A stretch of DNA of 64,000 nucleotides from Corynebacterium lizhenjunii (GCF_011038655.2 NZ_CP064954.1:1302001-1366000), one strand, 5' to 3'; numbered from the stretch's first letter, positions 11,511-21,427 are shown. Translations and numbers: made by a program. Notes: generated from the letters alone by a model not told the origin.

Positions 11511-12440
11511 GTGAATACACCTTTCGATGGAAGCCACGCGCTGCGCGTAGAGTCCGTAGTGAAAACGTACGGGACTACCAACGTGGTCGACGGCCTGAGC
11601 TTCGCCCTGGAACGCGGCAGACTGCTGTGCTTGCTGGGGCCTAATGGCGCGGGCAAGACCACCACCATCGAGATGTGCGAAGGGTTCATTACCCCGACTG
11701 CGGGGCGGATCGACGTTTTGGGGATGGACCCCGCGCGCCAGCCGCACGCGGTGCGCGAAAAGATCGGCATCATGCTCCAGGGCGGGGGTTCGTATTCCGG
11801 CATTCGGGTGCAGGAGATGCTAGAGCTCAGTGCCCGGTACAGTCGCAATCCGCTGGATCCAGAGTGGTTGCTCGAAATTTTGGGCCTTCAAGGGGTGGCT
11901 CGCAATACCTACCGGCGGTTATCAGGGGGCCAACAACAGCGGCTATCACTGGCCCTGGCCATTATCGGGCGCCCAGAGCTGGTGTTTTTGGACGAGCCCA
12001 CCGCAGGCATGGATGCGCAATCCCGCCTGGCGGTCTGGGAACTCATCCGCGCCTTGCGTGCCGATGGCGTCAGCATAGTGCTAACCACCCACCTTATGGA
12101 CGAAGCAGAGGCTTTAGCCGATGACGTGGTCATTGTGGACCACGGCCGCGTGGTGGCCACGGGTAGCCCGGTAGAGCTGGCGCGCGCGCACGGCCCGGAG
12201 GCAATCAGTATCCATACCACTGCCGAGGTTGATCTGGCAGGTTTTGCCGCAGCTGGCATCACCGCCCAGGCGCAGCGCCCACTGCATTACCTGGTGCCGG
12301 GCCAGGCCACCACTGCGGGGATTGCTGCGGTGGCTCAAGAGCTGGACCGCCAAGGTGTGCTGGCAGTGCGTATCGAGTCCGCCACGCCCACGTTGGAAGA
12401 CGTCTTTTTAGAACTGACCGGCCGGCAGTTGCGCTCCTAA
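11511..12440 (+). CDS. ABC transporter ATP-binding protein (DrrA/CcmA-like exporter type)
   Basis: ATPase subunit of a two-component export ABC system. Walker A GPNGAGKT at 43-50, signature LSGGQQQRLSLALA near 138, Walker B LVFLDEPTAGMD near 160 and the H-loop TTHLMDEAEALADD are intact. A C-terminal extension of about 90 residues resembles the regulatory tail of DrrA-like ATPases. It starts with GTG 6 bp after mptB and is followed 15 bp later by its permease, so co-transcription with mptB is likely. Substrate unknown; a role in cell-envelope or heme-pathway export is only suggested by the neighbours. Confidence 0.88.
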   Translation: MNTPFDGSHALRVESVVKTYGTTNVVDGLSFALERGRLLCLLGPNGAGKTTTIEMCEGFITPTAGRIDVLGMDPARQPHAVREKIGIMLQGGGSYSGIRVQEMLELSARYSRNPLDPEWLLEILGLQGVARNTYRRLSGGQQQRLSLALAIIGRPELVFLDEPTAGMDAQSRLAVWELIRALRADGVSIVLTTHLMDEAEALADDVVIVDHGRVVATGSPVELARAHGPEAISIHTTAEVDLAGFAAAGITAQAQRPLHYLVPGQATTAGIAAVAQELDRQGVLAVRIESATPTLEDVFLELTGRQLRS

Positions 12441-12455
12441 ACAACCTTTCCCACC

Positions 12456-13256
12456 ATGCCCACTACAGAAAGTAGCCCCATGTCTGGATATGCACCCGGG
12501 ACCTTCGCCCCAGGGACTTTTACTCCCGATGCCCGCCGGGCCAGCGTCGTCTCCATTGTTGCTGCCCAGGGCAGCATCGAGTCAAAACTCATGTTGCGCC
12601 ACGGCGAGCAGCAACTGCTGAGCATCATTATCCCGGTGATGATTTTACTGGGCGGCACCCGTGTTGCCCCCAACCTGATCGGCGACCCCCAGGAACTTTT
12701 CCCCATGGTGCTCGCTATTGCTGCGACTTCGGCGGGGTTTACCGGCCAGGCCATTTCCTTGGCCTTTGACCGCCGTTATGGGGCGCTCAAGCGCACCGGG
12801 GCATCCGGCGTGCCGGCGTGGGCGATCATCGCTGGCAAAGTCATCGCGGTGCTGTCTATGGTGGCCTTGCAGCTGCTGGTGTTAGGAACGGTGGGCTATC
12901 TGGTGGGGTTCCGCACCACCGCCTGGGGGGTGCTGCTGGCCGGGCTAACCTTGATGGTGGGGGTCTGCGCGTTTACCGCGTTGGGTTTAGCTTTGGGCGG
13001 CAGGCTTAGTTCTGAGGTAGTGCTGGCGCTGTCCAACCTGATCTGGTTCTTGCTCCTGGCCGTGGTAGGTTGGGCGCTTTATTCGCAGGGCCTGGGCGAT
13101 AATGGCTGGCTTAATGTAGTGCCCACGGTGGCCTTAGCGGGCGGGTTGAAGGTGGCCTTTGCCGGTTCCTTCCCCGGTATCCAATTGGCTGCGCTGGCCG
13201 TCTGGGCGCTGGCAGCCGGCTGGGCTGCGGCCCGTTGGTTCCGCTTTGAGGGCTAA
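12456..13256 (+). CDS. ABC transporter permease (ABC-2 type)
   Basis: Membrane partner of the preceding ATPase. After a Pro/Thr-rich cytoplasmic N-terminus (about 45 residues) there are six hydrophobic segments, at about 52-70, 85-103, 124-148, 150-175, 185-205 and 235-258. The segment FDRRYGALKRTGASGVP between the second and third is the coupling-helix-like motif of ABC-2 permeases. ATG at 12456 is used; an ATG at 12480 is an alternative. 266 aa, normal. Substrate unknown. Confidence 0.85.
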   Translation: MPTTESSPMSGYAPGTFAPGTFTPDARRASVVSIVAAQGSIESKLMLRHGEQQLLSIIIPVMILLGGTRVAPNLIGDPQELFPMVLAIAATSAGFTGQAISLAFDRRYGALKRTGASGVPAWAIIAGKVIAVLSMVALQLLVLGTVGYLVGFRTTAWGVLLAGLTLMVGVCAFTALGLALGGRLSSEVVLALSNLIWFLLLAVVGWALYSQGLGDNGWLNVVPTVALAGGLKVAFAGSFPGIQLAALAVWALAAGWAAARWFRFEG

Positions 13257-13275
13257 CCGAGTAGATTGAGATTAC

Positions 13276-14295
13276 GTGAACTTCTTTGACCGCCTCCGCT
13301 TCTTCTTCCGTGAGGCCGCACCTTCTCTACGCGCTCAACGCCGAGTGGCCCTCATCCTGCTTATCTGCCAGGGCGGCATCACAGTCTCTGGCGCAATCGT
13401 CCGAGTCACCGGCTCCGGACTAGGTTGTGTGACCTGGCCCAACTGCCACCCGGGCTCGCTGGTGCCGCTGAAGGGTGCTGCTCCCCTGGTTCACCAGGCC
13501 ATCGAGTTCGGTAACCGCTTGCTCACCTTCGTTATTGCTGCTGCCGCCATTGCCGCTGTGGTGGCTATGCATATGGCTTGCCGACGCCGCGAGCTCAAGG
13601 TCTACGCTTGGCTCAACGTCGCCGGGGTGGTCCTCCAGGCGCTCATCGGCGCGCTGTCAGTCATACTCGAACTGCAATGGTGGGCGGTGGCGTTGCACTT
13701 CCTGCCGTCGATGCTGCTGGTGTGGCTGGCCGCCATGCTCTACATCCGCATTAATGAACCAGATGATGGCACGCCGCAGCGAGTATTCCCCCAAGCCATC
13801 TCTACCCTGGGGGCAATTGCGGCCGCTGCCTTGGCGGTAGTTCTAGCCACCGGCACCATGGTTACTGGTTCCGGTGTCCACTCTGGTGATGCCGGCGTGG
13901 GCATGGAAGGCCGCCTGAACGTCGACCCGCAGGCCATGGCAATTACCCACGCGATCTGCATGTACGTCTACCTCTTCTTCACGGTGGTCACTGTGATCTT
14001 GATCTTCCGTCACCGCCTGGATCCGAAGATCAAGACTGCGGGCCTGGTACTCCTGGCGGTGATCCTCATGCAGTGGGGAATCGGCGTATTCCAGTACTAC
14101 ATGCACATCCCCCGCTGGACGGTTCCCATCCATGTGGCGTTTTCTTCTATCGTCACCGCCTGTACGGCCATCTTGTGGGCCCGCGGCATCATCCGCACCG
14201 GCGGTGAACCAGCCTCAGCCACGGGCTCGCCTGCTGGCGACGCCAAGCGCGCCGCCTACCTAGAAAACTCTGCACGTAAGAAGGTGACCGGCTAG
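13276..14295 (+). CDS. ctaA: Heme A synthase CtaA (COX15 family)
   Basis: Eight-helix membrane enzyme that oxidises the C8 methyl of heme O to give heme A for cytochrome aa3 oxidase. Four heme-ligand histidines are visible: HQAIEFGNR (His73), LHFLPSM (His141), THAICMY (His225) and IHVAFSS (His286). A cysteine pair C51/C57 (CVTWPNC) sits in the first extracytoplasmic loop, as in Bacillus CtaA. 339 aa including a hydrophilic C-terminal tail. The GTG start has no ribosome binding site; TAGATT lies 8 nt upstream (13262-13267), compatible with a leaderless transcript starting inside the end of the permease gene region. Confidence 0.93.
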   Translation: MNFFDRLRFFFREAAPSLRAQRRVALILLICQGGITVSGAIVRVTGSGLGCVTWPNCHPGSLVPLKGAAPLVHQAIEFGNRLLTFVIAAAAIAAVVAMHMACRRRELKVYAWLNVAGVVLQALIGALSVILELQWWAVALHFLPSMLLVWLAAMLYIRINEPDDGTPQRVFPQAISTLGAIAAAALAVVLATGTMVTGSGVHSGDAGVGMEGRLNVDPQAMAITHAICMYVYLFFTVVTVILIFRHRLDPKIKTAGLVLLAVILMQWGIGVFQYYMHIPRWTVPIHVAFSSIVTACTAILWARGIIRTGGEPASATGSPAGDAKRAAYLENSARKKVTG

Positions 14296-14306
14296 GCTTG
14301 GGTGGC

Positions 14307-15269
14307 ATGTTTGCCATTCAAGTAACACAGCACGGCGGCCCTGAGGTTCTCGAGTATGTAGAGACACACGCCCCCACCCCCACGCCGGATCAGGTTCTGG
14401 TTGATGTTGAGGTGGCGGGCGTTAACTATATTGACACCTATTACCGCGAGGGCGCCTATCCCGCCGCAACCCCTTTCATCTTGGGCCAGGAGGGCACCGG
14501 CCGGGTGGCCCATGACCCCCAGGGAAAGATTGCTCCCGGCACCAAGGTAGCGTGGGATAGCGCCATGGGCTCCTATGCCCAGCAGGTGTGCGTGGCCCGC
14601 GACCGCCTGGTGGCAGTACCGGACGAGATTGACAGTGACGTCGCCGCTAGCATGTTGCTCCAGGGAATAACCGCCCACTACCTCACTCATGGGGTGTATC
14701 AGTTGGGTGAGGGCGCAAGTTGCCTGATCACCGCCGGTGCCGGAGGCGTGGGTCTTGTGGCCACACAGATGGCCAAGAACTTAGGCGCCACGGTCTACAC
14801 GGTGGTCTCTAGTGAGGAGAAGGAGGCCTTGTCCTACGAGGCCGGCGCGGATCACGTCTTCCGCTATGGCGATGACCTGGCCCAGCGCGTGCGCAGTCAC
14901 AATCAGGGACGCGGCGTGGACGTGGTCTATGACGGCGTGGGGAAGGATACTTTCACCCAGTCGTTACAGGTGGTGCGTTCTCGCGGTACGGTCTGCTTGT
15001 TTGGGGCGGCCTCTGGTCCGGTGGCTCCGGTGGATCCGCAGCTGCTCAATCAGCACGGTTCGCTGTTTTTGACTCGCCCGTCTATCGGTGCGTGGACTTC
15101 CCAGGAGGGAGAATTTGAGATGCGTGCCCAGGCGGTGGTGCAGGCCGTTGCTGAGGGCAAGCTGCGACTGCGGATAGGTAAGCACTACCAGTTGGCCGAT
15201 GCCGCCCAGGCGCACCGTGACCTGCAGGCGCGGGCGACCACGGGGTCCATCGTCCTGCGAGTGCAATAA
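14307..15269 (+). CDS. qor: NADPH:quinone oxidoreductase (zinc-independent MDR family)
   Basis: Medium-chain dehydrogenase/reductase that reduces quinones with NADPH. The Rossmann motif AGAGGVGLVATQMAK lies at about 145-160 and no catalytic zinc ligands are evident, which fits the quinone reductase branch. The N-terminus MFAIQVTQHGGPEVLEY matches the family, so the ATG at 14307 is preferred over a TTG three codons upstream. About 320 aa. It follows ctaA closely on the same strand and converges with ctaB. Confidence 0.88.
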   Translation: MFAIQVTQHGGPEVLEYVETHAPTPTPDQVLVDVEVAGVNYIDTYYREGAYPAATPFILGQEGTGRVAHDPQGKIAPGTKVAWDSAMGSYAQQVCVARDRLVAVPDEIDSDVAASMLLQGITAHYLTHGVYQLGEGASCLITAGAGGVGLVATQMAKNLGATVYTVVSSEEKEALSYEAGADHVFRYGDDLAQRVRSHNQGRGVDVVYDGVGKDTFTQSLQVVRSRGTVCLFGAASGPVAPVDPQLLNQHGSLFLTRPSIGAWTSQEGEFEMRAQAVVQAVAEGKLRLRIGKHYQLADAAQAHRDLQARATTGSIVLRVQ

Positions 15270-15345
15270 GCCACGGCGCCACTACCTTCTGGCGGGTGTG
15301 GGGGCTCCCTCCTTCCGGAGAGTGCGGCAACGCTAACCGCCGGGC

Positions 15346-15372
15346 CCGGTGTTCCCAGTGTTTAAGCACCGG
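15346..15372. terminator. Weak inverted repeat between convergent qor and ctaB
   Basis: CCGGTG (15346-15351) and CACCGG (15367-15372) are separated by a 15-nt loop and followed on the plus strand by AGGGTTTTAG. This 124-bp convergent spacer is where both genes should terminate. The stem is short, so this is tentative. Confidence 0.3.
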
Positions 15373-15393
15373 AGGGTTTTAGCACCAGAAGTG

Positions 15394-16338
15394 TTAGAAA
15401 AGCGTGGCGGACCAGCCGAGCATGCGGCCCAGCGGCTCCCAGCCCAGCACGGCATCGAGAGACAAGGCAATAAACAGCACCGATAGGTAGTTGTTGGAGT
15501 AAATAAACAAGCGCATGGGCTTGACTTTGGCGCCCGCGCGCACGCCTTGGTGCAGTTTGATGGCCATGCCCAAAAACACTGCGCCTGATGCCACAGCGGC
15601 GACCAAATAAATCCAGCTAGCCGCCGGGATAATCAGGAAGGACACTAGCACCGTGCCGATTGTGTACCAGATAATCTGTCGGGTCACCTCCGCTTCCGGG
15701 GCGACAACGGGCAGCATGGGCACCCCGGCAGCCTTGTAGTCCTCGCGGTACTTCATGGCCAGGGCCCAGGTGTGCGGCGGGGTCCAGAAGAAAATGATCA
15801 AAAACAGCACCACGGCTTGCCACCACCGGTCCGGTTCCCCAGCCGGTGCATTATCGCGGATGACCGCCCAGCCCACCATGGCAGGCATACAGCCAGCCAG
15901 GCCGCCCCAGACGATGTTCTGGGAATTGCGCATCTTGAGAAATTTGGTGTAGACAATGGCGTAGAAGAAGTTAGTCAGCAACACAAAGAATGCTGCCAGC
16001 CAGGAATTGGCCAGAACGCCCAGCCAGAACACGGAAAGGGCAAGCATGATCCAGGCGAAAATCGCAGCATTGCGCCGGGAAATGGTATCTCGCACCAGGG
16101 GCCGGGCGCGGGTGCGCTGCATCTTCTTATCAAGCTCGAATTCGATGACGTTATTGAAGGTGTGGGCTGCTGCCGCGCCCATCCAACCGCCGAAGATGGT
16201 GGAAATAATCAGCCACAGGTTATCCGTCACTGCCTCCACACCGCGCTGTGCTTGCAGCATGGCGGGGATTGCGGCCACGAGTAGGAGTTCGATGATCCTC
16301 GGTTTCGTCAGCGCAAAATAGGCCTTGATTGTCTCCAA
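15394..16338 (-). CDS. ctaB: Heme O synthase (protoheme IX farnesyltransferase)
   Basis: UbiA-type membrane prenyltransferase that farnesylates heme B to heme O, the substrate of CtaA. I chose the TTG at 16338 ([14 protein letters not shown]), preceded by GGAGG 8 nt upstream and matching the family N-terminus; the longer frame adds 19 unrelated residues. 314 aa with multiple membrane segments. The first prenyl-diphosphate motif reads NNVIEFELD, in which the usual first Asp of N-xxx-D-xxx-D is Glu. The segment [18 protein letters not shown] is strongly conserved in CtaB. Confidence 0.93.
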   Translation of the reverse strand: METIKAYFALTKPRIIELLLVAAIPAMLQAQRGVEAVTDNLWLIISTIFGGWMGAAAAHTFNNVIEFELDKKMQRTRARPLVRDTISRRNAAIFAWIMLALSVFWLGVLANSWLAAFFVLLTNFFYAIVYTKFLKMRNSQNIVWGGLAGCMPAMVGWAVIRDNAPAGEPDRWWQAVVLFLIIFFWTPPHTWALAMKYREDYKAAGVPMLPVVAPEAEVTRQIIWYTIGTVLVSFLIIPAASWIYLVAAVASGAVFLGMAIKLHQGVRAGAKVKPMRLFIYSNNYLSVLFIALSLDAVLGWEPLGRMLGWSATLF

Positions 16339-16561
16339 GGAAATGCCCTCCAGCTTCCCACATTGCTGTTTCTTCTTTCGCCAGCACGCAGCCATCTGCC
16401 ACGCGCCCGCGACCGCGCCCTAGTGCTCGCACACGGCAGTGGTCGCCCCTTAGACTACCGGCTAGGCCTTGGCTATCCCCAATTGCCCACCGGCAAGCGT
16501 CTAGACTGTAGGGGTCAGTTGTACCGACCAACCTAGATGCAGAGTGAGGCTTAAGACGCAT

Positions 16562-18685
16562 ATGTCGAATTCCACGTTGCCCGCACACCTTCAAGCGATG
16601 ACTACTCCTCGCTATCCCTCCGACTGGACCGATCTGGATACGCAGGCCGTGGACACGGTTCGCATCCTGGCTGCCGATGCCGTTCAGAATTGCGGGTCCG
16701 GCCACCCCGGCACCGCAATGTCGCTTGCCCCCCTGGCTTATACCCTCTACCAGCGCGTGCTGCGCCACGATCCGCACGATGTCACCTGGGCTGGGCGCGA
16801 TCGCTTCGTATTGTCCGTGGGGCATTCTTCTTTGACTCAGTACATCCAGCTCTTCCTGGGCGGGTTTGGCCTGGAGATGGAAGACCTCAAGGCGTTGCGC
16901 ACGTGGGGTTCTCTGACCCCCGGCCATCCTGAGGTTAACCACACCAAGGGAGTAGAGATAACCACCGGTCCTTTGGGCCAGGGTTTGGCTTCTTCGGTGG
17001 GCATGGCTATGGCTGCGCGCAAGGAGCGCGGCTTGTTCGACCCGCAGGCACCGGCCGGACAGTCTCCCTTCGATCACTTCATCTACGTCATTGCCTCCGA
17101 TGGTGATCTGCAAGAGGGCGTAACCGCAGAAGCTAGCTCGCTGGCCGGTACCCAGAAGCTGGGCAACCTGATTGTGTTCTGGGACGATAACCGCATCTCC
17201 ATCGAGGACGACACCAACATTGCCTTCAACGAGGACGTGGTGGCGCGCTATGAGGCTTATGGTTGGCACGTGCAGACGGTGGACTCCGGCGAGGACGTCG
17301 CCGCCATCGAGGCCGCCGTGGCCGCGGCACAAGCTGAAACCGAGCGCCCCTCCTTCATCCGCGTCCAAACTGTTATCGGCTACCCGGCGCCGAACAAGAT
17401 GAATACCGGTGGCGTCCACGGCGCTGCGCTGGGTGAGGACGAGGTGGCCGCAACCAAGGAGGTTCTGGGCTTTGACCCACAGCAGTCCTTCTACATCAGC
17501 GAGGAGGTCTTGGAGCACACCCGCCGCCTTCGCGAGCGCGGCGCCCAGGCCCATGCCCATTGGCAAGAGCAGTTCGATGAGTGGGCGCAAGCCAATCCCG
17601 AGGCGAAGGAACTCTTCGACCGGATCGCCGCCCGCCAGTTGCCGGAAGGATTTGCCGCTGAGTTGCCGTCCTGGGAGGCTGGCGAGTCGGTGGCCACCCG
17701 CAAGGCTTCTGAGGCCGCCATTCAGGCCCTGGCCGCCACCGTGCCGGAGCTGTGGGGTGGATCGGCGGATCTGGCTGGCTCTAATAACACAGTTATCAAG
17801 GGCGCGCAGTCCTTCGGCCCGGAAGAAATTACCACGGATACCTGGACGGCCACCCCCTATGGCCGCAACCTGCACTTCGGTATCCGGGAGCATGCGATGT
17901 CTGCCATCATGAATGGCATCGCCCTGCACGGCAATACCCGCGTCTACGGCGGTACGTTCCTCATCTTCTCCGAGTACCAGTACCCAGCTGTGCGTTTGGG
18001 CGCGTTGATGTCCACGGATACCTACTATGTGTGGACCCACGACTCCATTGGTCTGGGCGAGGATGGCCCTACCCACCAGCCAGTAGAGACGTTGGCTGCT
18101 CTGCGCGCGATCCCCAACCTCTCCGTGGTGCGCCCGGCGGATGCTAATGAGACCGCGCAGGCTTGGGCCGCCGTTTTGGAGTATAAGGCCGCCCCGAAGG
18201 GTCTGGCGCTGACCCGGCAGAATCTGCCCGTGTTGGAGGGCACCGAAAGCAAGGCCGCCGAGGGTGTGCGCCGGGGTGCCTACGTGCTGGTACAGGAGTC
18301 TGGCGATACCCCCGAGGTCATCCTGCTGGCCACCGGTTCTGAGGTGCAGTTGGCGGTGGGTGCCGCCAAGGAGTTGGAGGCCGCAGGGGTTTCCACCCGC
18401 GTGGTCTCCGCCCCGTGCTTGGAATGGTTCGAGAAGCAAGATGCCGTCTACCGCGAGTCAGTGCTGCCATCGGAGGTACGTGCTCGCGTGTCTGTGGAAG
18501 CCGCGCTGGCTATGCCGTGGCACAAGTACACGGGCAGCTTTGGCCGCAACGTCTCCTTGGAGCACTTCGGTGCCTCGGCTCCGGCGGAGGAGCTTTTTGA
18601 AAAGTTCGGCTTCACCGTCTCCGCCGTGGTCGAAGCCGCACGCGAGTCCCTCGCTGACGTCGAAGCCGCCTTCGGTGCGCGCTAG
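16562..18685 (+). CDS. tkt: Transketolase
   Basis: Thiamine-diphosphate enzyme of the non-oxidative pentose phosphate pathway, transferring two-carbon units between sugar phosphates. Visible: GSGHPGTAMSLAPLAYTLY near the N-terminus, the ThDP/Mg motif SDGDLQEG...N near residue 180, and FGIREHAMSAIMNGIALHG with the cofactor-activating Glu. The ATG at 16562 (MSNSTLPAHLQAMTT) aligns with the corynebacterial N-terminus; an upstream GTG at 16544 is rejected. 707 aa. It opens the tkt-tal-zwf-opcA-pgl operon; the 223-bp spacer to divergent ctaB holds both promoters. Confidence 0.96.
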   Translation: MSNSTLPAHLQAMTTPRYPSDWTDLDTQAVDTVRILAADAVQNCGSGHPGTAMSLAPLAYTLYQRVLRHDPHDVTWAGRDRFVLSVGHSSLTQYIQLFLGGFGLEMEDLKALRTWGSLTPGHPEVNHTKGVEITTGPLGQGLASSVGMAMAARKERGLFDPQAPAGQSPFDHFIYVIASDGDLQEGVTAEASSLAGTQKLGNLIVFWDDNRISIEDDTNIAFNEDVVARYEAYGWHVQTVDSGEDVAAIEAAVAAAQAETERPSFIRVQTVIGYPAPNKMNTGGVHGAALGEDEVAATKEVLGFDPQQSFYISEEVLEHTRRLRERGAQAHAHWQEQFDEWAQANPEAKELFDRIAARQLPEGFAAELPSWEAGESVATRKASEAAIQALAATVPELWGGSADLAGSNNTVIKGAQSFGPEEITTDTWTATPYGRNLHFGIREHAMSAIMNGIALHGNTRVYGGTFLIFSEYQYPAVRLGALMSTDTYYVWTHDSIGLGEDGPTHQPVETLAALRAIPNLSVVRPADANETAQAWAAVLEYKAAPKGLALTRQNLPVLEGTESKAAEGVRRGAYVLVQESGDTPEVILLATGSEVQLAVGAAKELEAAGVSTRVVSAPCLEWFEKQDAVYRESVLPSEVRARVSVEAALAMPWHKYTGSFGRNVSLEHFGASAPAEELFEKFGFTVSAVVEAARESLADVEAAFGAR

Positions 18686-18697
18686 AAAGGCAGAGCA

Positions 18698-19783
18698 ATG
18701 AGCAATTACATTGATACCCTGGCCACGCTGGGCACCTCCACGTGGTTGGATGATCTCTCCCGGGATCGCCTCGATTCTGGCAACTTGGCCCACGTCATTG
18801 AGCGCAAGTCCATCGTGGGCGTGACCACCAATCCCGCCATCTTTGCCGCGGCGATGTCGCAGGGCACGGCCTATGACGCGGACATCGCCAAGCTCAAGGC
18901 GCAAGGAACCGCTGCGGACGAGGCCGTGTATGCCCTGGCCATTGCCGATGTACAGTCAGCCTGCGATCTTTTCTTGCCCATCTTTGAGCGCTCCGGCGGT
19001 GCCGACGGCCGGGTGTCCATCGAGGTTGACCCCCGCATTTCTGACGATGCCGCCGCCACCATCGCCCAGGCCCGCCAGCTGTGGGCAGCCGTTGATCGCC
19101 CCAATGCAATGATCAAGATCCCCGCCACGGCAGGCTCCCTGCCTGCCATCGTGGACGCGCTGGCCGAAGGCATCAGCGTCAATGTCACCCTGATTTTCTC
19201 TGTGGAGCGCTACCGCCAGGTCATCGAAGCCTTCATCGAGGGCATCAGGCGCGCCGCAGCCGCTGGGGTGGACGTGAGCACCATTCATTCGGTGGCGTCC
19301 TTCTTCGTCTCCCGCGTGGACACTGAGGTAGATAAGCGGCTCGAGGCCATCGGCACGCCGGAGGCCCTGGAGCTGCGCGGCTACGCTGGCGTGACCAATG
19401 CACAATTGGCCTACGCTGCTTTCCAGGAGGAGCTGCTGGCCGTGGAATTGCCGGAGGGAGCGAATATCCAGCGCCCCCTGTGGGCCTCCACCGGTGTAAA
19501 GAACCCGGACTACCCGGACACCCTGTATGTCTCCGAGCTGGCCGGCCCACGCACCGTCAATACTATGCCAGAGGCAACCATCGACGCGGTGCTCTCCCAG
19601 GGCAATCTCCACGGCGATACCCTCAGTGGCTCTGCGGACTCCGCCCGCGATACCTGGCAGCGCCTGGAAGCAGTAGGCATTGATTCTGCTGATGTTTTTG
19701 CCGTGCTGGAGCGCGAGGGCGTGGAGAAGTTCGTCGACGCATGGAATGAACTGTTGGAGTCCATGTCAGCCCGCCTAGCTTAG
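18698..19783 (+). CDS. tal: Transaldolase
   Basis: Transfers dihydroxyacetone from sedoheptulose-7-P to glyceraldehyde-3-P. The Schiff-base lysine lies in AMIKIPATAGS (about residue 140), and the N-terminal STWLDDLSRDRL and GVTTNPAIFAAAM motifs are typical of the larger actinobacterial transaldolases. 361 aa. AAAGG is 7 nt before the ATG, and the gene follows tkt by 12 bp, so they are co-translated from one mRNA. Confidence 0.96.
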   Translation: MSNYIDTLATLGTSTWLDDLSRDRLDSGNLAHVIERKSIVGVTTNPAIFAAAMSQGTAYDADIAKLKAQGTAADEAVYALAIADVQSACDLFLPIFERSGGADGRVSIEVDPRISDDAAATIAQARQLWAAVDRPNAMIKIPATAGSLPAIVDALAEGISVNVTLIFSVERYRQVIEAFIEGIRRAAAAGVDVSTIHSVASFFVSRVDTEVDKRLEAIGTPEALELRGYAGVTNAQLAYAAFQEELLAVELPEGANIQRPLWASTGVKNPDYPDTLYVSELAGPRTVNTMPEATIDAVLSQGNLHGDTLSGSADSARDTWQRLEAVGIDSADVFAVLEREGVEKFVDAWNELLESMSARLA

Positions 19784-19858
19784 GCAAGTTCCGCCCCCTA
19801 CACCGTCAGGCACTACACTGGCGGTGTTATCTTTTCTAGCTCGTGAGAAAGGACTTCC

Positions 19859-21397
19859 TTGCCCGTGAATTCTGCCCACACGTGGGTCAATCCCCTGCGG
19901 GATGCCACTGATATTCGACTCCCGCGGATTGCCGGTCCCTCGGGCATGGTTATCTTCGGCGTGACGGGCGACTTGGCCTACAAAAAACTGCTGCCCGCCA
20001 TTTATGATCTGGCCAACCGCGGCCTCCTCCCGGCCGGGTTTACCCTGGTGGGCTTTGGTCGGCGCGAGTGGGACAAGCAACAGTTCGGGGACTACGTCAA
20101 GCAGGCTGTGCGCGACGGCGCCCGCACCAAGTTCGATCACAACGTGTGGACGCACCTGGCGGAAGGCATCGAGTTTGTCACCGGCAACTTTGACGACTCT
20201 GGCTTTGACACCCTGGCTGCGCGTCTGGCTGAGCTAGACGCAGCTCGCGGCACCGGCAGCAACTGGGCGTACTACCTGTCTGTACCACCGGACTACTTCG
20301 CCACCATCTGCCACCAGATGCAGCGAGTAGGTATGTCTCATAGCGCAGAGAATTCCTGGCGCCGGGTGATCATTGAAAAGCCCTTTGGGCACGACCAGGA
20401 GTCTGCGCGTGAGCTCAATGAGATAGTCAATGCCGTATTCCCAGAGTCTGCGGTCTTTCGCATTGACCACTACCTGGGCAAGGAAACCGTCCAAAACATT
20501 TTGGCGCTGCGCTTTGCCAACCAGATCTTCGAGCCGATGTGGAACGCCAACTACATCGACCACGTACAGATCACCATGGCTGAAGACATTGGCCTTGGTG
20601 GGCGCGCGGGCTACTACGACGGCATAGGCGCCGCCCGGGACGTGATCCAAAACCACTTGCTCCAGCTCCTGGCCCTGGTGGCTATGGAGGAGCCTTCTTC
20701 CTTCGACCCGGCAGCACTGCAGGCAGAAAAGATTAAGGTGCTCCAGTCCACCAAGCCGGCCTATCCGCTCAACAAGTCCACGGCCCGCGGGCAGTATTCG
20801 GCAGGCTGGCAAGGCAGCGAATACGTCAAGGGCTTACGGGAAGAAGATGGCTTTGACCCGGAATCCACCACGGAGACCTACGCGGCATGTACTCTGCTGG
20901 TCAACTCCCGTCGCTGGGCCGGCGTGCCGTTTTATCTACGCACCGGCAAGCGCCTGGGCCGGCGGGTTACCGAGATTGCACTGGTGTTCAAGCACGCCCC
21001 GTATCAGCCTTTTGATGACGGCCAATTGGAATCCCTGGGTCAGAATGCGGTGGTCATTCGCGTTCAGCCGGACGAGGGAGTCACCATGCGCTTTGGCTCC
21101 AAAGTGCCCGGCTCCACCATGGAGGTCCGCGATGTCAACATGGACTTCGCCTACGCGGAGGCCTTCACGGAAGAATCCCCGGAGGCCTACGAGCGGCTGA
21201 TCCTCGATGCCTTATTGGACGAGTCCTCCCTGTTTCCCACCAACGCGGAGGTGGAATTATCCTGGGCCATCTTGGATCCCATCATCGAATACTGGGCCGG
21301 GGCTGGACAGCCGGAAGAATATCCGGCCGGCACCTGGGGCCCAACGAGCGCGGATAAGATGCTGCGCCGCCGTGGCCATTCGTGGCGCCGCCCCTAA
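19859..21397 (+). CDS. zwf: Glucose-6-phosphate 1-dehydrogenase
   Basis: First enzyme of the oxidative pentose phosphate pathway, giving NADPH and 6-phosphogluconolactone. NADP-binding GVTGDLAYKKLLPAIYDL near residue 40 and the substrate motif RIDHYLGKETVQNI near 205 are intact. The start is ambiguous: TTG at 19859 has AAAGGA 5 nt upstream, while GTG at 19865 is two codons later with a looser spacing. 512 aa from the TTG. A TACACT box at 19814-19819 in the 75-bp spacer after tal could be an internal promoter. Partner of OpcA, encoded next. Confidence 0.96.
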   Translation: MPVNSAHTWVNPLRDATDIRLPRIAGPSGMVIFGVTGDLAYKKLLPAIYDLANRGLLPAGFTLVGFGRREWDKQQFGDYVKQAVRDGARTKFDHNVWTHLAEGIEFVTGNFDDSGFDTLAARLAELDAARGTGSNWAYYLSVPPDYFATICHQMQRVGMSHSAENSWRRVIIEKPFGHDQESARELNEIVNAVFPESAVFRIDHYLGKETVQNILALRFANQIFEPMWNANYIDHVQITMAEDIGLGGRAGYYDGIGAARDVIQNHLLQLLALVAMEEPSSFDPAALQAEKIKVLQSTKPAYPLNKSTARGQYSAGWQGSEYVKGLREEDGFDPESTTETYAACTLLVNSRRWAGVPFYLRTGKRLGRRVTEIALVFKHAPYQPFDDGQLESLGQNAVVIRVQPDEGVTMRFGSKVPGSTMEVRDVNMDFAYAEAFTEESPEAYERLILDALLDESSLFPTNAEVELSWAILDPIIEYWAGAGQPEEYPAGTWGPTSADKMLRRRGHSWRRP

Positions 21398-21427
21398 ATA
21401 CCTACGTTTGCAAGGACTCACGCTGTC

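Noticed and set aside
16220..18439. 739-codon open frame on the minus strand opposite tkt
   Set aside because: Antisense to a clear transketolase, His/Gly/Leu-rich composition typical of a shadow frame in GC-rich DNA, and it overlaps ctaB's start.
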